In this document: positions 7,910-17,116 of the stretch, piece by piece
How positions within the stretch are numbered: position 1 is the first letter of the stretch
How the letters are laid out: every line of letters starts with the position of its first letter
NCBI RefSeq assembly: GCF_024505055.1
Contig: NZ_JANIBL010000024.1
Span: 1 to 62,848, forward strand
DNA from: Methylomonas rosea
GTDB taxonomy: Bacteria > Pseudomonadota > Gammaproteobacteria > Methylococcales > Methylomonadaceae
Direction of reading: 5' to 3'
DNA: 62,848 nt
Program-made: the position numbers and the translations under genes
The notes under the pieces: generated by a model
What the model saw: only the letters and a program-made list of their open reading frames with translations
What the model was told of the DNA's origin: nothing
Databases searched by the model: none

Positions 7910-10900
7910 GTATCAGAGTCGCGATCAATCATAAAACCAGTTACCACTACGATCACCCGGTCCAACTGAGTCCGCATGTGTTGCGCCTGCGGCCGGCTTC
8001 TCACTCGCGGACGGCGGTCAGCGCGTATTCACTGACCATCAAACCAGACAAACACTTCATTAATTGGCAGCAGGATCCGTTTGGTAATTATCTGGCGCGC
8101 TTGGTATTTCCGGAAAAAACCATCGAGTTTTCGATAGAGGTGGATTTGATCGCCGACATGACGGTGATCAATCCCTTCGATTTTTTTCTGGAAGAGTATG
8201 CCGAACATTACCCGTTTAGTTATCCGGAGCAATTAGCCAAGGAACTGGCGCCTTACCTGGAAATTCGTGAGCATGGCCCTTTACTGAAATCCTTTCTAGT
8301 CGGATTGAAGCGGGATAAGCAAGGGATCGTCGATTTTCTGGTGGGCATCAATCAAGCTGTGAATCAGGTTGTCAACTATGCAATCCGCATGGAGCCGGGC
8401 GTGCAAAGTTGCGAGGAAACCCTGGAAAAGAAGCTGGGTTCTTGTCGAGATTCCGGCTGGTTGTTGGTACAGGTGTTGCGGCACATGGGTTTGGCCGCGC
8501 GCTTTGTATCCGGGTATTTGGTGCAGCTGGTAGCGGATGTGAAATCGCTGGACGGCCCATCCGGTACCGATCACGATTTTACCGATCTGCACGCTTGGGC
8601 CGAAGTCTATATTCCGGGCGCGGGCTGGGTGGGCCTCGATCCTACCTCCGGCTTATTCGCCGGCGAAGGGCATATTCCCTTGGCCTGCACCGCCGACTAT
8701 GTCAGCGCGGCGCCGGTCAGCGGCGGCTTTATCGGCAAGGCCGAGACTACTTTCGGTTTTTCCAATCGGGTCAGCCGCATCCATGAGGATCCGCGCGTAA
8801 CCAAACCTTACACCGACAGGCAATGGACGGACATCGAACGTCTGGGCGAAAAGGTGGACGCCGAGCTGAAAGCCGGCGATGTACGTCTAACGATGGGCGG
8901 CGAGCCGACTTTCGTATCCATCGACAACATGGATGCGCCGGAATGGAACACGGATGCCGACGGCGAGGAAAAGCGCAAGTTGGCCGGAAAATTGGTCAGA
9001 CGTTTGCGTGACAGCTTTGCGCCGGGGGGCTTGTTGTATTTCGGTCAGGGCAAATGGTATCCGGGGGAGCCGCTGCCGCGCTGGCAGTTAGCGTGTTTTT
9101 GGCGCAAGGACGGCAAACCGATCTGGAAGAATCCGGCCTTATTGGCTGATGAGACCCGCGATTATGGCTTCGACATCAAGCAAGCGGAAGCCTTTATTCG
9201 CGATTTGGTCAAACGATTGGGCGTGGCCGGTGAGTTTATTCTGCCCGGCTTCGAAGATCCGCTCTACTACCTGTTACAGGAAGGATTGGTACCGAAAAAC
9301 CTTGATCCTTTGCAAATCGATTTAAAAGACGACTTGGAGCGCAAGCGCTTGGCCAAATTGCTCAGCGCGGATCTCGGCGAGCCGGTCGGCTACGTTTTGC
9401 CGCTGCACTGGAGCTATCAAGCCAGCGCTTGGAACAGCAGTGCTTGGGAATTCCGGCGCGGGGAGATGTTCCTGGTGCCGGGCGATTCTGCTATGGGGTT
9501 GCGTTTACCTTTGAACAGTTTGCCTTGGGTGCCGTTTGAAAAGCGCGATCACCCCCATGAACGTAGCCTTTACGAAGCGGTGGAACCTTTGGGTGATATT
9601 GATTCGGAAGTTAGCCGTCGTTACAGTCAAATGGCAAAGCAGGAATTACATCCGACCGAAATGGATGCAGCCGACGATGATAGACCACACGATCCGGAAT
9701 GGGTGCCGCATACCGCTTTGTCGGTGCAAACCCGTGAAGGCCGATTATATGTCTTTGTGCCGCCCACTACCGAGTTGGAGCATTATCTGGACATTATCGC
9801 ATCGGTGGAGGCGACTGCTGCCGCGCTGAAAATGCCGGTAGTGATAGAGGGTTATCAGCCGCCGCACGATTTGCGTCTCACCCGCTTGCCGGTGACACCC
9901 GATCCAGGCGTGATCGAGGTGAATATTCATCCGGCCGCCAGTTGGAAAGAGCTGGTGCATAACACCACCACTTTGTACGAACTGGCCCGACTGACACGGC
10001 TTGGCACCGAGAAATTCATGTTGGATGGCCGTCATACCGGTACCGGTGGCGGCAATCACGTGACTTTGGGCGGTATTACGCCGGCCGATAGTCCTATTTT
10101 GCGGCGGCCGGATTTGTTGCGTAGTCTGGTCACTTATTGGCAGCATCATCCGGCCTTGTCCTATTTGTTTTCGGGCTTGTTTTTGGGTCCAACCAGTCAG
10201 GCGCCGCGCGTCGATGAAGCCCGCAATGACAGTTTGTACGAGCTGGAAATTGCCTTTCAACAAATGCCGGAGGGCGAAGTAGCCGCGCCGTGGCTGGTCG
10301 ATAGGCTATTTCGCAATTTGCTGGTGGATATGACCGGGAATACGCACCGTAGTGAGTTTTGTATCGACAAACTCTATGCGCCGGGTACCGATGCCGGGCG
10401 GCTTGGACTCCTGGAGCTGCGTGCTTTCGAAATGCCGCCGCATGCACGCATGAGTCTGATGCAGATGCTGTTGCTAAGAACCCTGGTGGCCTGGTTTTGG
10501 CGCGAGCCTTACAAGAAGCCTTTGGTGCGCTGGGGAACGCAATTGCATGACCGCTTTATGTTGCCACATTTCATTGCCAGCGATATTTACGATGTGGCGC
10601 GTGATCTTCAGGCGGCCGGTTACGAATTCAAGACCGAATGGTTCGCACCGTTTTTGGAGTTTCGCTTTCCCAGGATCGGCAGTTTGCGGGTTGACGATTT
10701 GCAATTGGATCTATATCAGGCTATTGAGCCCTGGCACGTGTTAGGCGAAGAAATCACCAGCAGCGGCACCGCCCGCTATGTCGACTCCTCGGTCGAACGC
10801 TTGCAAGTGACGCTCAGCGGAGCGATGGGTGAGCGCTATGCCTTGACATGTAATGGTCGCAGGGTGCCGTTACGGGCTACCGGCAAGCAAGGAGAGTTGG

Positions 10901-11217
10901 TGGCAGGCATTCGCTATCGGGCTTGGAACCCGCCGTCAGCTTTGCATCCGACTATCGGCGTGCAGGCACCGCTGGTATTCGATTTGGTTGACACCTGGAA
11001 CGGCCGGTCTATCGGCGGTTGCACGTATCATGTCTCTCACCCGGGCGGCCGCAATTACGACACGCTACCGGTTAACGCTTACGAAGCAGAAGGGCGCAGG
11101 GTTAGCCGTTTCTGGCAACATGGGCATACGCCGACCGATACGGTGTTGGAATTACCAAGTGAGGAGTTAAATAAAGACTATCCGTTTACACTGGATTTGC
11201 GCTGGAATGCGAGCTAA
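7906..11217 (+). CDS. Transglutaminase-like / DUF2126 protein
   Basis: Large 1103-residue protein. Residues 1-100 form the N-terminal beta region of bacterial transglutaminase-like proteins, and residues 170-250 the papain-like core with Cys180 (KKLGSCRDSGWLL), His229 (DLHAWAEVY) and Asp245 (WVGLDPTSG), a complete catalytic triad. From about 290 to the end is the DUF2126 region with MGGEPTFVSID, HTGTGGGNHVTLGG and DGRHTGTGGG-type Gly-rich stretches. This architecture regularly pairs with ATP-grasp and alpha-E proteins. It probably cuts or transfers peptide bonds made by the ligase. It ends the operon and is followed by a terminator. Confidence 0.92.
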   Translation: MSIRVAINHKTSYHYDHPVQLSPHVLRLRPASHSRTAVSAYSLTIKPDKHFINWQQDPFGNYLARLVFPEKTIEFSIEVDLIADMTVINPFDFFLEEYAEHYPFSYPEQLAKELAPYLEIREHGPLLKSFLVGLKRDKQGIVDFLVGINQAVNQVVNYAIRMEPGVQSCEETLEKKLGSCRDSGWLLVQVLRHMGLAARFVSGYLVQLVADVKSLDGPSGTDHDFTDLHAWAEVYIPGAGWVGLDPTSGLFAGEGHIPLACTADYVSAAPVSGGFIGKAETTFGFSNRVSRIHEDPRVTKPYTDRQWTDIERLGEKVDAELKAGDVRLTMGGEPTFVSIDNMDAPEWNTDADGEEKRKLAGKLVRRLRDSFAPGGLLYFGQGKWYPGEPLPRWQLACFWRKDGKPIWKNPALLADETRDYGFDIKQAEAFIRDLVKRLGVAGEFILPGFEDPLYYLLQEGLVPKNLDPLQIDLKDDLERKRLAKLLSADLGEPVGYVLPLHWSYQASAWNSSAWEFRRGEMFLVPGDSAMGLRLPLNSLPWVPFEKRDHPHERSLYEAVEPLGDIDSEVSRRYSQMAKQELHPTEMDAADDDRPHDPEWVPHTALSVQTREGRLYVFVPPTTELEHYLDIIASVEATAAALKMPVVIEGYQPPHDLRLTRLPVTPDPGVIEVNIHPAASWKELVHNTTTLYELARLTRLGTEKFMLDGRHTGTGGGNHVTLGGITPADSPILRRPDLLRSLVTYWQHHPALSYLFSGLFLGPTSQAPRVDEARNDSLYELEIAFQQMPEGEVAAPWLVDRLFRNLLVDMTGNTHRSEFCIDKLYAPGTDAGRLGLLELRAFEMPPHARMSLMQMLLLRTLVAWFWREPYKKPLVRWGTQLHDRFMLPHFIASDIYDVARDLQAAGYEFKTEWFAPFLEFRFPRIGSLRVDDLQLDLYQAIEPWHVLGEEITSSGTARYVDSSVERLQVTLSGAMGERYALTCNGRRVPLRATGKQGELVAGIRYRAWNPPSALHPTIGVQAPLVFDLVDTWNGRSIGGCTYHVSHPGGRNYDTLPVNAYEAEGRRVSRFWQHGHTPTDTVLELPSEELNKDYPFTLDLRWNAS

Positions 11218-11238
11218 ATAGAGCGGCGAAATTAAAAA

Positions 11239-11267
11239 ACGCTCATCAGTGAGTGTCGGTTTTTTTT
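11239..11267 (+). terminator. Rho-independent terminator after the transglutaminase gene
   Basis: Stem ACGCTCA (11239-11245) with TGAGTGT (11250-11256), loop TCAG, one G-T wobble, followed by CGG and eight T residues. An A-run lies just before the stem. It closes the ATP-grasp to transglutaminase unit and separates it from the exopolysaccharide locus. Confidence 0.75.
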
Positions 11268-11382
11268 ACAATTTAACTTGAAATTAACTCGATTTGCTAT
11301 ACCATCTTTTCTACGGGGCGAGAGAAAGTAACTATAGCTACTTGAACTTGTTAGGAATATTTCTTTATAAGGTTGGTGTCTC

Positions 11383-12156
11383 TTGAATCGACAGAAGCAG
11401 TCTTTCGATAGTTGTTTTGAGGTTTTTTTAGCCGATACACCGGAAAGTAAAAAAATTCATTATCAACTTAGGTATCGGGTTTATTGCGATGAAATAGGCT
11501 TTGAGGATAAGGAGCAGTTTCCGGCGCAGCTAGAAATGGACGAATGGGATAGTCGTGCAGTTCATTTTTTAGTCAGACATAAATACACGCAGCAGTGGCT
11601 GGGCGGATTGAGGATGGTCAGGCACAAAGGTCACGTTTTTCCGTTTCAGGAAAGCAGTATTACACATGAGAGGATACCGAGCGGCAGATACAAAAATTCC
11701 GTTGAAATTTCCAGGCTATGCATTACTAAGGAAGCAAGGCGCTTTGCTTTTAGAAACTCGGCCATAGACGCACCTGAAGAAAGTCGCAAAATTAGTTTCC
11801 TGCACGATTACCGCAATATCAATAGAAACATAATGTGGGGGCTGTATCGGGCCGCTGCGCTTTATTCGGTCCAGCAGGGCATTAAACATTGGTATATGTT
11901 ATCCAATCCGGCACTGGCTTATAGTGTCAAAAAACAAGGCTTCGATATACAGCCCATAGGCGAGGCTGGCAGTCGTCAAAGTATGCGTATACCTTATTAT
12001 TTGAGCGCAAAGCAAGTGTTGGATAATTCCTTATGGCTTGAGGATTACCGACACGATTTCCGGTTATATTCGGATATTACTAGTGATATTTCGGTCGATG
12101 CGGGCGGGCGTCAGGTAAAGCAAATCGGCGTTATTTCTTTTGTATCGAGAATCTGA
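11383..12156 (+). CDS. PEP-CTERM/exosortase system-associated acyltransferase (copy 1)
   Basis: GNAT-fold protein of 257 residues of the exosortase-associated acyltransferase family (TIGR03694), related to N-acyl amino acid and homoserine lactone synthases. LRYRVYCDEIGFED near residue 30 is the diagnostic motif, followed by LGGLRMVR and VEISRLCI. The reading frame begins with TTG at 11383; AAGG lies about 10 bp upstream and no better ATG exists before the conserved region. It stands apart from copy 2 at 16297, with which it shares the RYRVYC.E core but differs elsewhere. It probably acylates a small molecule or surface component; substrate unknown. Confidence 0.85.
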   Translation: MNRQKQSFDSCFEVFLADTPESKKIHYQLRYRVYCDEIGFEDKEQFPAQLEMDEWDSRAVHFLVRHKYTQQWLGGLRMVRHKGHVFPFQESSITHERIPSGRYKNSVEISRLCITKEARRFAFRNSAIDAPEESRKISFLHDYRNINRNIMWGLYRAAALYSVQQGIKHWYMLSNPALAYSVKKQGFDIQPIGEAGSRQSMRIPYYLSAKQVLDNSLWLEDYRHDFRLYSDITSDISVDAGGRQVKQIGVISFVSRI

Positions 12157-12229
12157 TTTATCTGTTTCAATCCGCCGTGTAAAGCCCTTCTTACAATCAT
12201 GAACTGTTCGCGCGGGCAGGCCTTCTATG

Positions 12230-13606
12230 TCAATCCAGGTGTTCATCAGAATGATTGCGGAGCAAAGCTTGCAATCCGTACTTTTCAAATAAACCGTACA
12301 GTGTCGGCCGCGTAACTCCCAATAATTTGGCTGCTTCGGATATGTTGTTGTCTGCGTAAGTCAACGCTCGTTTGATGGCGATGGTTTCCGCCGCTTCTCG
12401 TACTGATTTTAGATTCAGCGGCATGGACTTGTCGTTATCGGTGCCAATTTCCAGTTCTTCTGCTGTAACGAAATTGCTGTCGGATAAAATGACTGCGCGT
12501 TTAATTTTGTTCTCCATCTCGCGAATATTGCCGGGCCAGTTATAGGCTTCAAGAGCACGGGCCGCGTCATGGGAAAAATGCTTTTCCTTAGAATTGTTCT
12601 CGCGGCAATAACGTTGTAGCAGCGCATTGGCTATAGTGATGATGTCGCCTTCGCGTTCGCGCAGGGGGGGGATGTCAACGACGATCTCACTGAGTCGGTA
12701 ATATAAGTCGCCCCGGAAATTGCCTTGCGCAATAAGATCCGGTAGGTGGCGATGTGTTGCACATATGATGCGCACGTCCACGGCAATTTCTTTTCTGCCC
12801 CCTAACCGTTCTATGACGCGTTCCTGGATGAATCGTAGCAATTTTGCTTGCAAGGCAAAAGGTAAGTCGCCGATTTCGTCTAAAAAGAATGTGCCGCCTT
12901 GCGCATATTCGATTTTGCCTTTGGTTTGTGCTACCGCGCCGGTGAATGCGCCTTTTTCATAGCCGAATAATTCGCTCTCTAATAATGTTTCCGGTATGGC
13001 TGCGCAGTTAACCGCTACAAAAGGTTGTGAGGCGCGTGCGCTTAAGCGATGTAAGGCTTTTGCCATTAGCTCTTTACCGGTGCCGCTTTCGCCGATTAGC
13101 AATACGGTCGCTTGAGTCGGCGCAATTTTTTCGATCATCCGCATCACTGCCTGCATTTGCGGGCTGGTGGCGATCACACCCGTCAGAGGCTTTTGCTGTT
13201 GCAATATTTGATAGTCGCGTTCCAGTGCGTCGAGCTGAAACGCTCTTTCTATGATTAAGCCTAAGACGTCCGGGTCTACCGGTTTTTGATAAAAGTCATA
13301 AGCGCCTAGGGCTACTGCATGAATAGCATTTGCGCGGTCATCATTGCCGGTTACCACGATTATCTTGGTGGCTGGCGCTAAAGCAAGAATTTCCTTGAGA
13401 GTTGCTAGACCTTCAGTGGCGTTGGTAGGGTCGGGTGGTAAACCGAGATCCAAGGTAACAACGCTTGGCGTATAACGTCTAAGTGCTGCTATTGCTTCAT
13501 CTCTATTGCTTGCTATTACTACTTCGTATTGTTCGAAGGCCCATTTAAGTTGTTTTTGTAAGCCTGGGTCGTCCTCGATAATTAACAGTACTTTAGAAGT
13601 GATCAT
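12230..13606 (-). CDS. prsR: PEP-CTERM-box response regulator PrsR
   Basis: Sigma54-dependent activator of 458 residues. The receiver domain (1-120) has the acidic pocket E11-D13 and phospho-acceptor Asp53 (TLDLGLPPD). The AAA+ domain has Walker A GESGTGKE at 171-178 and the sigma54-contacting GAFTGA loop at 218-223. The C-terminus is a Fis-type helix-turn-helix (NISEAAKLLGVTRPTLYGLF). It overlaps the histidine kinase gene by 14 bp and is transcribed away from the acyltransferase gene. Members of TIGR02915 control exopolysaccharide and PEP-CTERM genes through sigma54 promoters. I found no clear sigma54 site upstream of the neighbouring operon. Confidence 0.93.
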   Translation of the reverse strand: MITSKVLLIIEDDPGLQKQLKWAFEQYEVVIASNRDEAIAALRRYTPSVVTLDLGLPPDPTNATEGLATLKEILALAPATKIIVVTGNDDRANAIHAVALGAYDFYQKPVDPDVLGLIIERAFQLDALERDYQILQQQKPLTGVIATSPQMQAVMRMIEKIAPTQATVLLIGESGTGKELMAKALHRLSARASQPFVAVNCAAIPETLLESELFGYEKGAFTGAVAQTKGKIEYAQGGTFFLDEIGDLPFALQAKLLRFIQERVIERLGGRKEIAVDVRIICATHRHLPDLIAQGNFRGDLYYRLSEIVVDIPPLREREGDIITIANALLQRYCRENNSKEKHFSHDAARALEAYNWPGNIREMENKIKRAVILSDSNFVTAEELEIGTDNDKSMPLNLKSVREAAETIAIKRALTYADNNISEAAKLLGVTRPTLYGLFEKYGLQALLRNHSDEHLD

Positions 13607-15692
13607 TATTTCCTTGTTTTGCGGAAACTCGCTGTGCTAGTGGTAACTGAATGGTGAAAGCGGTGCCTTGGCCTGGATTGCTATCAACCCGGATATTTCC
13701 AGACTGCTTTAGGATGTAATCGCGGGCTTCGTAAGCGCCGATGCCCATTCCGGCATTGCCTTTTGTCGTATCGAACGGCTTGAATAGGCGTTCCGCAATG
13801 AACTGTTGGTCCATGCCTATACCGTTGTCAATGATCTTGATGACAGCATAGTCTTGGTTTTTTGTTAATTCAAGCTTAACCCAGCCATCGCTTGTCGCTA
13901 TGGCGTCTTGTGCGTTTTGAACCAAATTAGTCAAGATATTGGTCAATTTGATTTTGTCCGCCGTCACGAAGCACTCGCTGAGTGTCGTGTTCATTTGTAA
14001 CGGTGGCGTACCGAGATGCTGTTGCGCAATATTATTAACTAATTCCACCAAATTGATGAAAGTGTTGGCTGTGGTTGTGTTGGTTTCGCCTTGTTTTAAC
14101 TGTTCTACTATATGGTGCATTTTTTTGACCACGTTATTCAGCGTGTCTATGGTGTCGTCGAAGAAGTCCGGGTTATGTTTATGCTTTTCGGCGTTTTTTA
14201 CGATCAAGGAGATCTGAGCTACCAGATTTTTGAGGTCATGCACCAAGTATGCTGAAAGGCGGTGGTAAGTTTCAAATTGACGATTATTGGCGAGTTCTTC
14301 ACTTGTCCGGTTCAGAGCTAGCGCGTTGGCTAATTGCATACCCACGGTCTTCAACAGGTCGTGGTCTTCCCAGTCAAGTTTTCTTGGTGCGCGCGCCTGA
14401 GTTAACACTACAAAAGCCTCAAGTTTGTTTAGGTGAAATAGCGGCACTATAAGCCACACTTGGCTATCTTCGTAGCACCACGGCGATAGATCTATATCAT
14501 CGTAAACTTCCGGAGCATGAGCTAGTTCGAAAAAATCGATGACCCATTGTTTGTTAGCTAGATATTGAGGTAGATCGCCTATGTTGTGGAGATATTCAAT
14601 TTCTTGCGGAGTGAGTTTGAGATTTTGTTCCGCAGCTAAAAAAAAATGGCCTTGATCGTTTTTTAACCATAAGCCGCCGCCAGCGCTTTCCACTAAGTCC
14701 GTCAAAGTGGTTATGATGAATCCTTTTAGCTCCTCAAGCGACTCAAGTTTTGCCAGCGATTTGCTGATCTTGAGCCACTCTTCGCGGTAATCGTAGCTGT
14801 AGTGGAAAAAATGCTTACTAAAATAGACCTTGGAAATGGCTCTAATTTTGCCGGATGTAAACGGGATAATGAGCAGGAGAATGGCAAGAAAAATAAATAG
14901 TGTTTGTGCTGCTTCACCCCATTCGGTATTTGCGCGTTTGATATAAAAACCGGCAAATGACATAAGGATTAAATAGATGCCGCAACCGAACAGGATCGTT
15001 GAGTAAAAAATAGTTTTGCGAGGTGTTGTCAGTTCCGTACTTTGACTGTTAAGCTTTAGTCGGCTTAATGTGACCGCTAAAAGTGGTGTCATGAGTGCAT
15101 TGATTACACCTCGTGATTGCCAGAGAGCGAAATCTAGGCTGCTGAACAGTAACGATTTGCTATAAACCAGCAAATCCACCGCAAATAGCGAGCCAAGGCT
15201 TATGCACAGAAATTTGAGGTTCCACCTTTGCTTCAAGGGGGTGCTACGGTAAAGCTGCTCAACCAGAATGAGTCCAAACACAGCGAATACAACGTGCGAT
15301 GCGAATCGAGGGTCGACGTTAAGGTGTTCTCGGATGATGGTTAGGTATCCAGGAAAGATCTCAATGCCTAAAACCATCGCCAAGATTATGGTGGCGACTA
15401 CGCTAACATTCGATTTGAATATTTGTTTGTGATCGTTATATATCTGTTTGGATAGCAGTACCCCAAGCTGTAAAAACCAAGATGCGTTGCGGAGGGTTTC
15501 GTACGGCAGGGTGTCAGCGAAGAAGAAATGGCTGTTTTTTGTGGCGATTATCACGCTTGTGCACCATGTAAACGAGCACAAAACTGCTATTATGAAAGGC
15601 AGATGCCAATTTTTCCTAAAGCAAGCGTACAAAAGTAAAAAACCATAAGCGGTTGCCGCGCTCAAGTAACTGTAATAAATGTAGCTTTGCAT
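13593..15692 (-). CDS. prsK: XrtA/PEP-CTERM system histidine kinase PrsK
   Basis: Membrane sensor kinase of 699 residues. The first 300 residues hold about nine membrane helices, then a GAF-like region (about 320-460), a phospho-acceptor helix with HDLKN (His near residue 485) and a HATPase domain with DNGIGMD and GMGIGAYEARD. The HDLKN form of the H-box and the helix-rich N-terminus fit the PrsK family (TIGR02916). It is the first gene of the prsK-prsR pair and is divergent from the cNMP-binding gene at 15773. The signal it senses is unknown. Confidence 0.92.
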   Translation of the reverse strand: MQSYIYYSYLSAATAYGFLLLYACFRKNWHLPFIIAVLCSFTWCTSVIIATKNSHFFFADTLPYETLRNASWFLQLGVLLSKQIYNDHKQIFKSNVSVVATIILAMVLGIEIFPGYLTIIREHLNVDPRFASHVVFAVFGLILVEQLYRSTPLKQRWNLKFLCISLGSLFAVDLLVYSKSLLFSSLDFALWQSRGVINALMTPLLAVTLSRLKLNSQSTELTTPRKTIFYSTILFGCGIYLILMSFAGFYIKRANTEWGEAAQTLFIFLAILLLIIPFTSGKIRAISKVYFSKHFFHYSYDYREEWLKISKSLAKLESLEELKGFIITTLTDLVESAGGGLWLKNDQGHFFLAAEQNLKLTPQEIEYLHNIGDLPQYLANKQWVIDFFELAHAPEVYDDIDLSPWCYEDSQVWLIVPLFHLNKLEAFVVLTQARAPRKLDWEDHDLLKTVGMQLANALALNRTSEELANNRQFETYHRLSAYLVHDLKNLVAQISLIVKNAEKHKHNPDFFDDTIDTLNNVVKKMHHIVEQLKQGETNTTTANTFINLVELVNNIAQQHLGTPPLQMNTTLSECFVTADKIKLTNILTNLVQNAQDAIATSDGWVKLELTKNQDYAVIKIIDNGIGMDQQFIAERLFKPFDTTKGNAGMGIGAYEARDYILKQSGNIRVDSNPGQGTAFTIQLPLAQRVSAKQGNNDHF

Positions 15693-15772
15693 TTAGTGTC
15701 GATGTTTAATGGGTTTTAAAATATCCATGTACTTATTATACGATCTTAAATGCAGTAAGCTGGACCATTACT

Positions 15773-16264
15773 TTGCAAACTCAGATGGGCATGAAAGAAT
15801 TATTTAGTGACGTACTAGCTAATACGCAATTCTCCGAAGGTTCTGGCTGGAAACGATATCGCCTAAATGCGGGTGAGACAATTGTTCAAAAAGGCCAGCA
15901 AGGAAACACTTTATTCCTTCTCGAAGAAGGAGTCGTTCGGGTTTTGGGTGGGGCAGAGCTGGACGGTAATCGACGGATCAGTCCCGGCTTGTGCGATTTG
16001 GAGGCTGTAGCAGTGTTTGGAGATGTCTGTTTGTATGAATCCAGAGAACGAACTGCTTCTGTTGTCTCATTAACGGATGTATGTTTACTTGAAGTTCGTA
16101 GCGATATGCTGAGTATTTATTTGGACGATCATCCGGTGCAGGGTTATTTGTTTTTGAAGGGGCTGTTTCAAGCTATGTCTAATCGTTTGGGATTAGCAAA
16201 TGATCGAATAGAGCATTTGCTGGCATGGGGAATTAAAGCGCATGACATCGATAAATATTTGTAG
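15773..16264 (+). CDS. Cyclic nucleotide-binding domain protein
   Basis: Small protein of up to 163 residues consisting almost wholly of a cNMP-binding beta-barrel: LNAGETIVQKGQQGNTLFLLEEG, quoted in parts (LNAGETIVQKGQQG and LFLLEEGVVRVL), then FGDVCLYESRERTASVVSL, where the phosphate-binding cassette would be. No DNA-binding domain follows, so it is a sensor rather than a Crp-type repressor. The frame opens with TTG at 15773; ATG at 15785 or 15791 are equally plausible starts, with no strong ribosome-binding site for any. It lies 32 bp before the second acyltransferase gene and divergent to prsK. It may link cAMP or c-di-GMP level to exopolysaccharide genes (inference). Confidence 0.75.
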   Translation: MQTQMGMKELFSDVLANTQFSEGSGWKRYRLNAGETIVQKGQQGNTLFLLEEGVVRVLGGAELDGNRRISPGLCDLEAVAVFGDVCLYESRERTASVVSLTDVCLLEVRSDMLSIYLDDHPVQGYLFLKGLFQAMSNRLGLANDRIEHLLAWGIKAHDIDKYL

Positions 16265-16296
16265 CTGGATGGCACTCGCGGAAATGAGGGGAAAAA

Positions 16297-17034
16297 ATGG
16301 ATGTTGCACCTAAATCATCTCTGGCGGAAAGTTTTAGTCGTTACTTCAAGGTGGACCTCGCCGAAAGTGATGCTCAAAAGGAATATGTTTTTCAAGTAAG
16401 GTATCGCGTTTACTGCGAAGAATTTAAATATGAGTCTGTTGAACGTTTTGCTAACCGTCTTGAGATAGATGATTACGATGAATACTCCCGGCATTGTCTG
16501 ATTACTCATCTGCAGACGGGAATGCCTGCCGGCTGCGTGCGATTGGTACCTGCTGTCGGCGAGAGAGAGAATAAGCCATTGCCGTTAGAAAAGTACTGTG
16601 GTGACAGTCTGGATAATAAGGTTATAGATAACTTAAAGCTTCAGAGAAATACAGTGTGCGAGATATCCAGACTAGCTGTTGATGGGGCATTCCGTCGGCG
16701 TACAGGTGAGGCTTTGACACGTTTTGGTGAAATTAACGGTTTACAATTTTCGCCACAAGAGCAGAGGACTTTTTCGTCAATAGCAGTTGCTTGTTTTTTT
16801 GCGGCTACTGTTTTGACAGAAGTGGATGGGCGTACAAATGTGTTTGCAATGATGGAGCCGTTCTTGCCGCGGTTGATGCATCGGTCAGGTATAGATTTTC
16901 AGCGTGTTGGTAAGGATATCGACTACCACGGCATACGCGCACCTTATTTCGTTACTACGCAGGCGGTTTTAGAAAATATGCACCCGGATTTGCAGGAGTT
17001 ATACTCTTGGATAAAAGAAAATATTGTTAACTAG
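16297..17034 (+). CDS. PEP-CTERM/exosortase system-associated acyltransferase (copy 2)
   Basis: Second member (245 residues) of the GNAT-fold exosortase-associated acyltransferase family (TIGR03694). VRYRVYCEEFKYES, CVRLVPAVG and VCEISRLAVDGAFRRR are the recognisable segments. GAGGGG just upstream of ATG 16297 is a good ribosome-binding site. It follows the cNMP-binding gene and precedes prsT. The sequence differs strongly from copy 1 outside the core motifs, suggesting different acyl donors or acceptors rather than a recent duplication. Confidence 0.87.
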   Translation: MDVAPKSSLAESFSRYFKVDLAESDAQKEYVFQVRYRVYCEEFKYESVERFANRLEIDDYDEYSRHCLITHLQTGMPAGCVRLVPAVGERENKPLPLEKYCGDSLDNKVIDNLKLQRNTVCEISRLAVDGAFRRRTGEALTRFGEINGLQFSPQEQRTFSSIAVACFFAATVLTEVDGRTNVFAMMEPFLPRLMHRSGIDFQRVGKDIDYHGIRAPYFVTTQAVLENMHPDLQELYSWIKENIVN

Positions 17035-17116
17035 TATCACAGGGTTTAATGCAAGTCTATTTTGCCCGGAAATTAATAAGTTAACTAGATAAAAGTTTTG
17101 GAGTTTTGGTAATAGG

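Noticed and set aside
9745..10263. Long minus-strand frames opposite the transglutaminase gene and similar frames elsewhere
   Set aside because: They lie inside well-supported genes on the other strand, have no familiar motifs and are explained by G+C-rich codon use.
15766..15782. TGGACCATTACTTTGC as sigma54 promoter before the cNMP-binding gene
   Set aside because: The distance between GG and GC is one base longer than the strict spacing, and the site overlaps a possible start codon.
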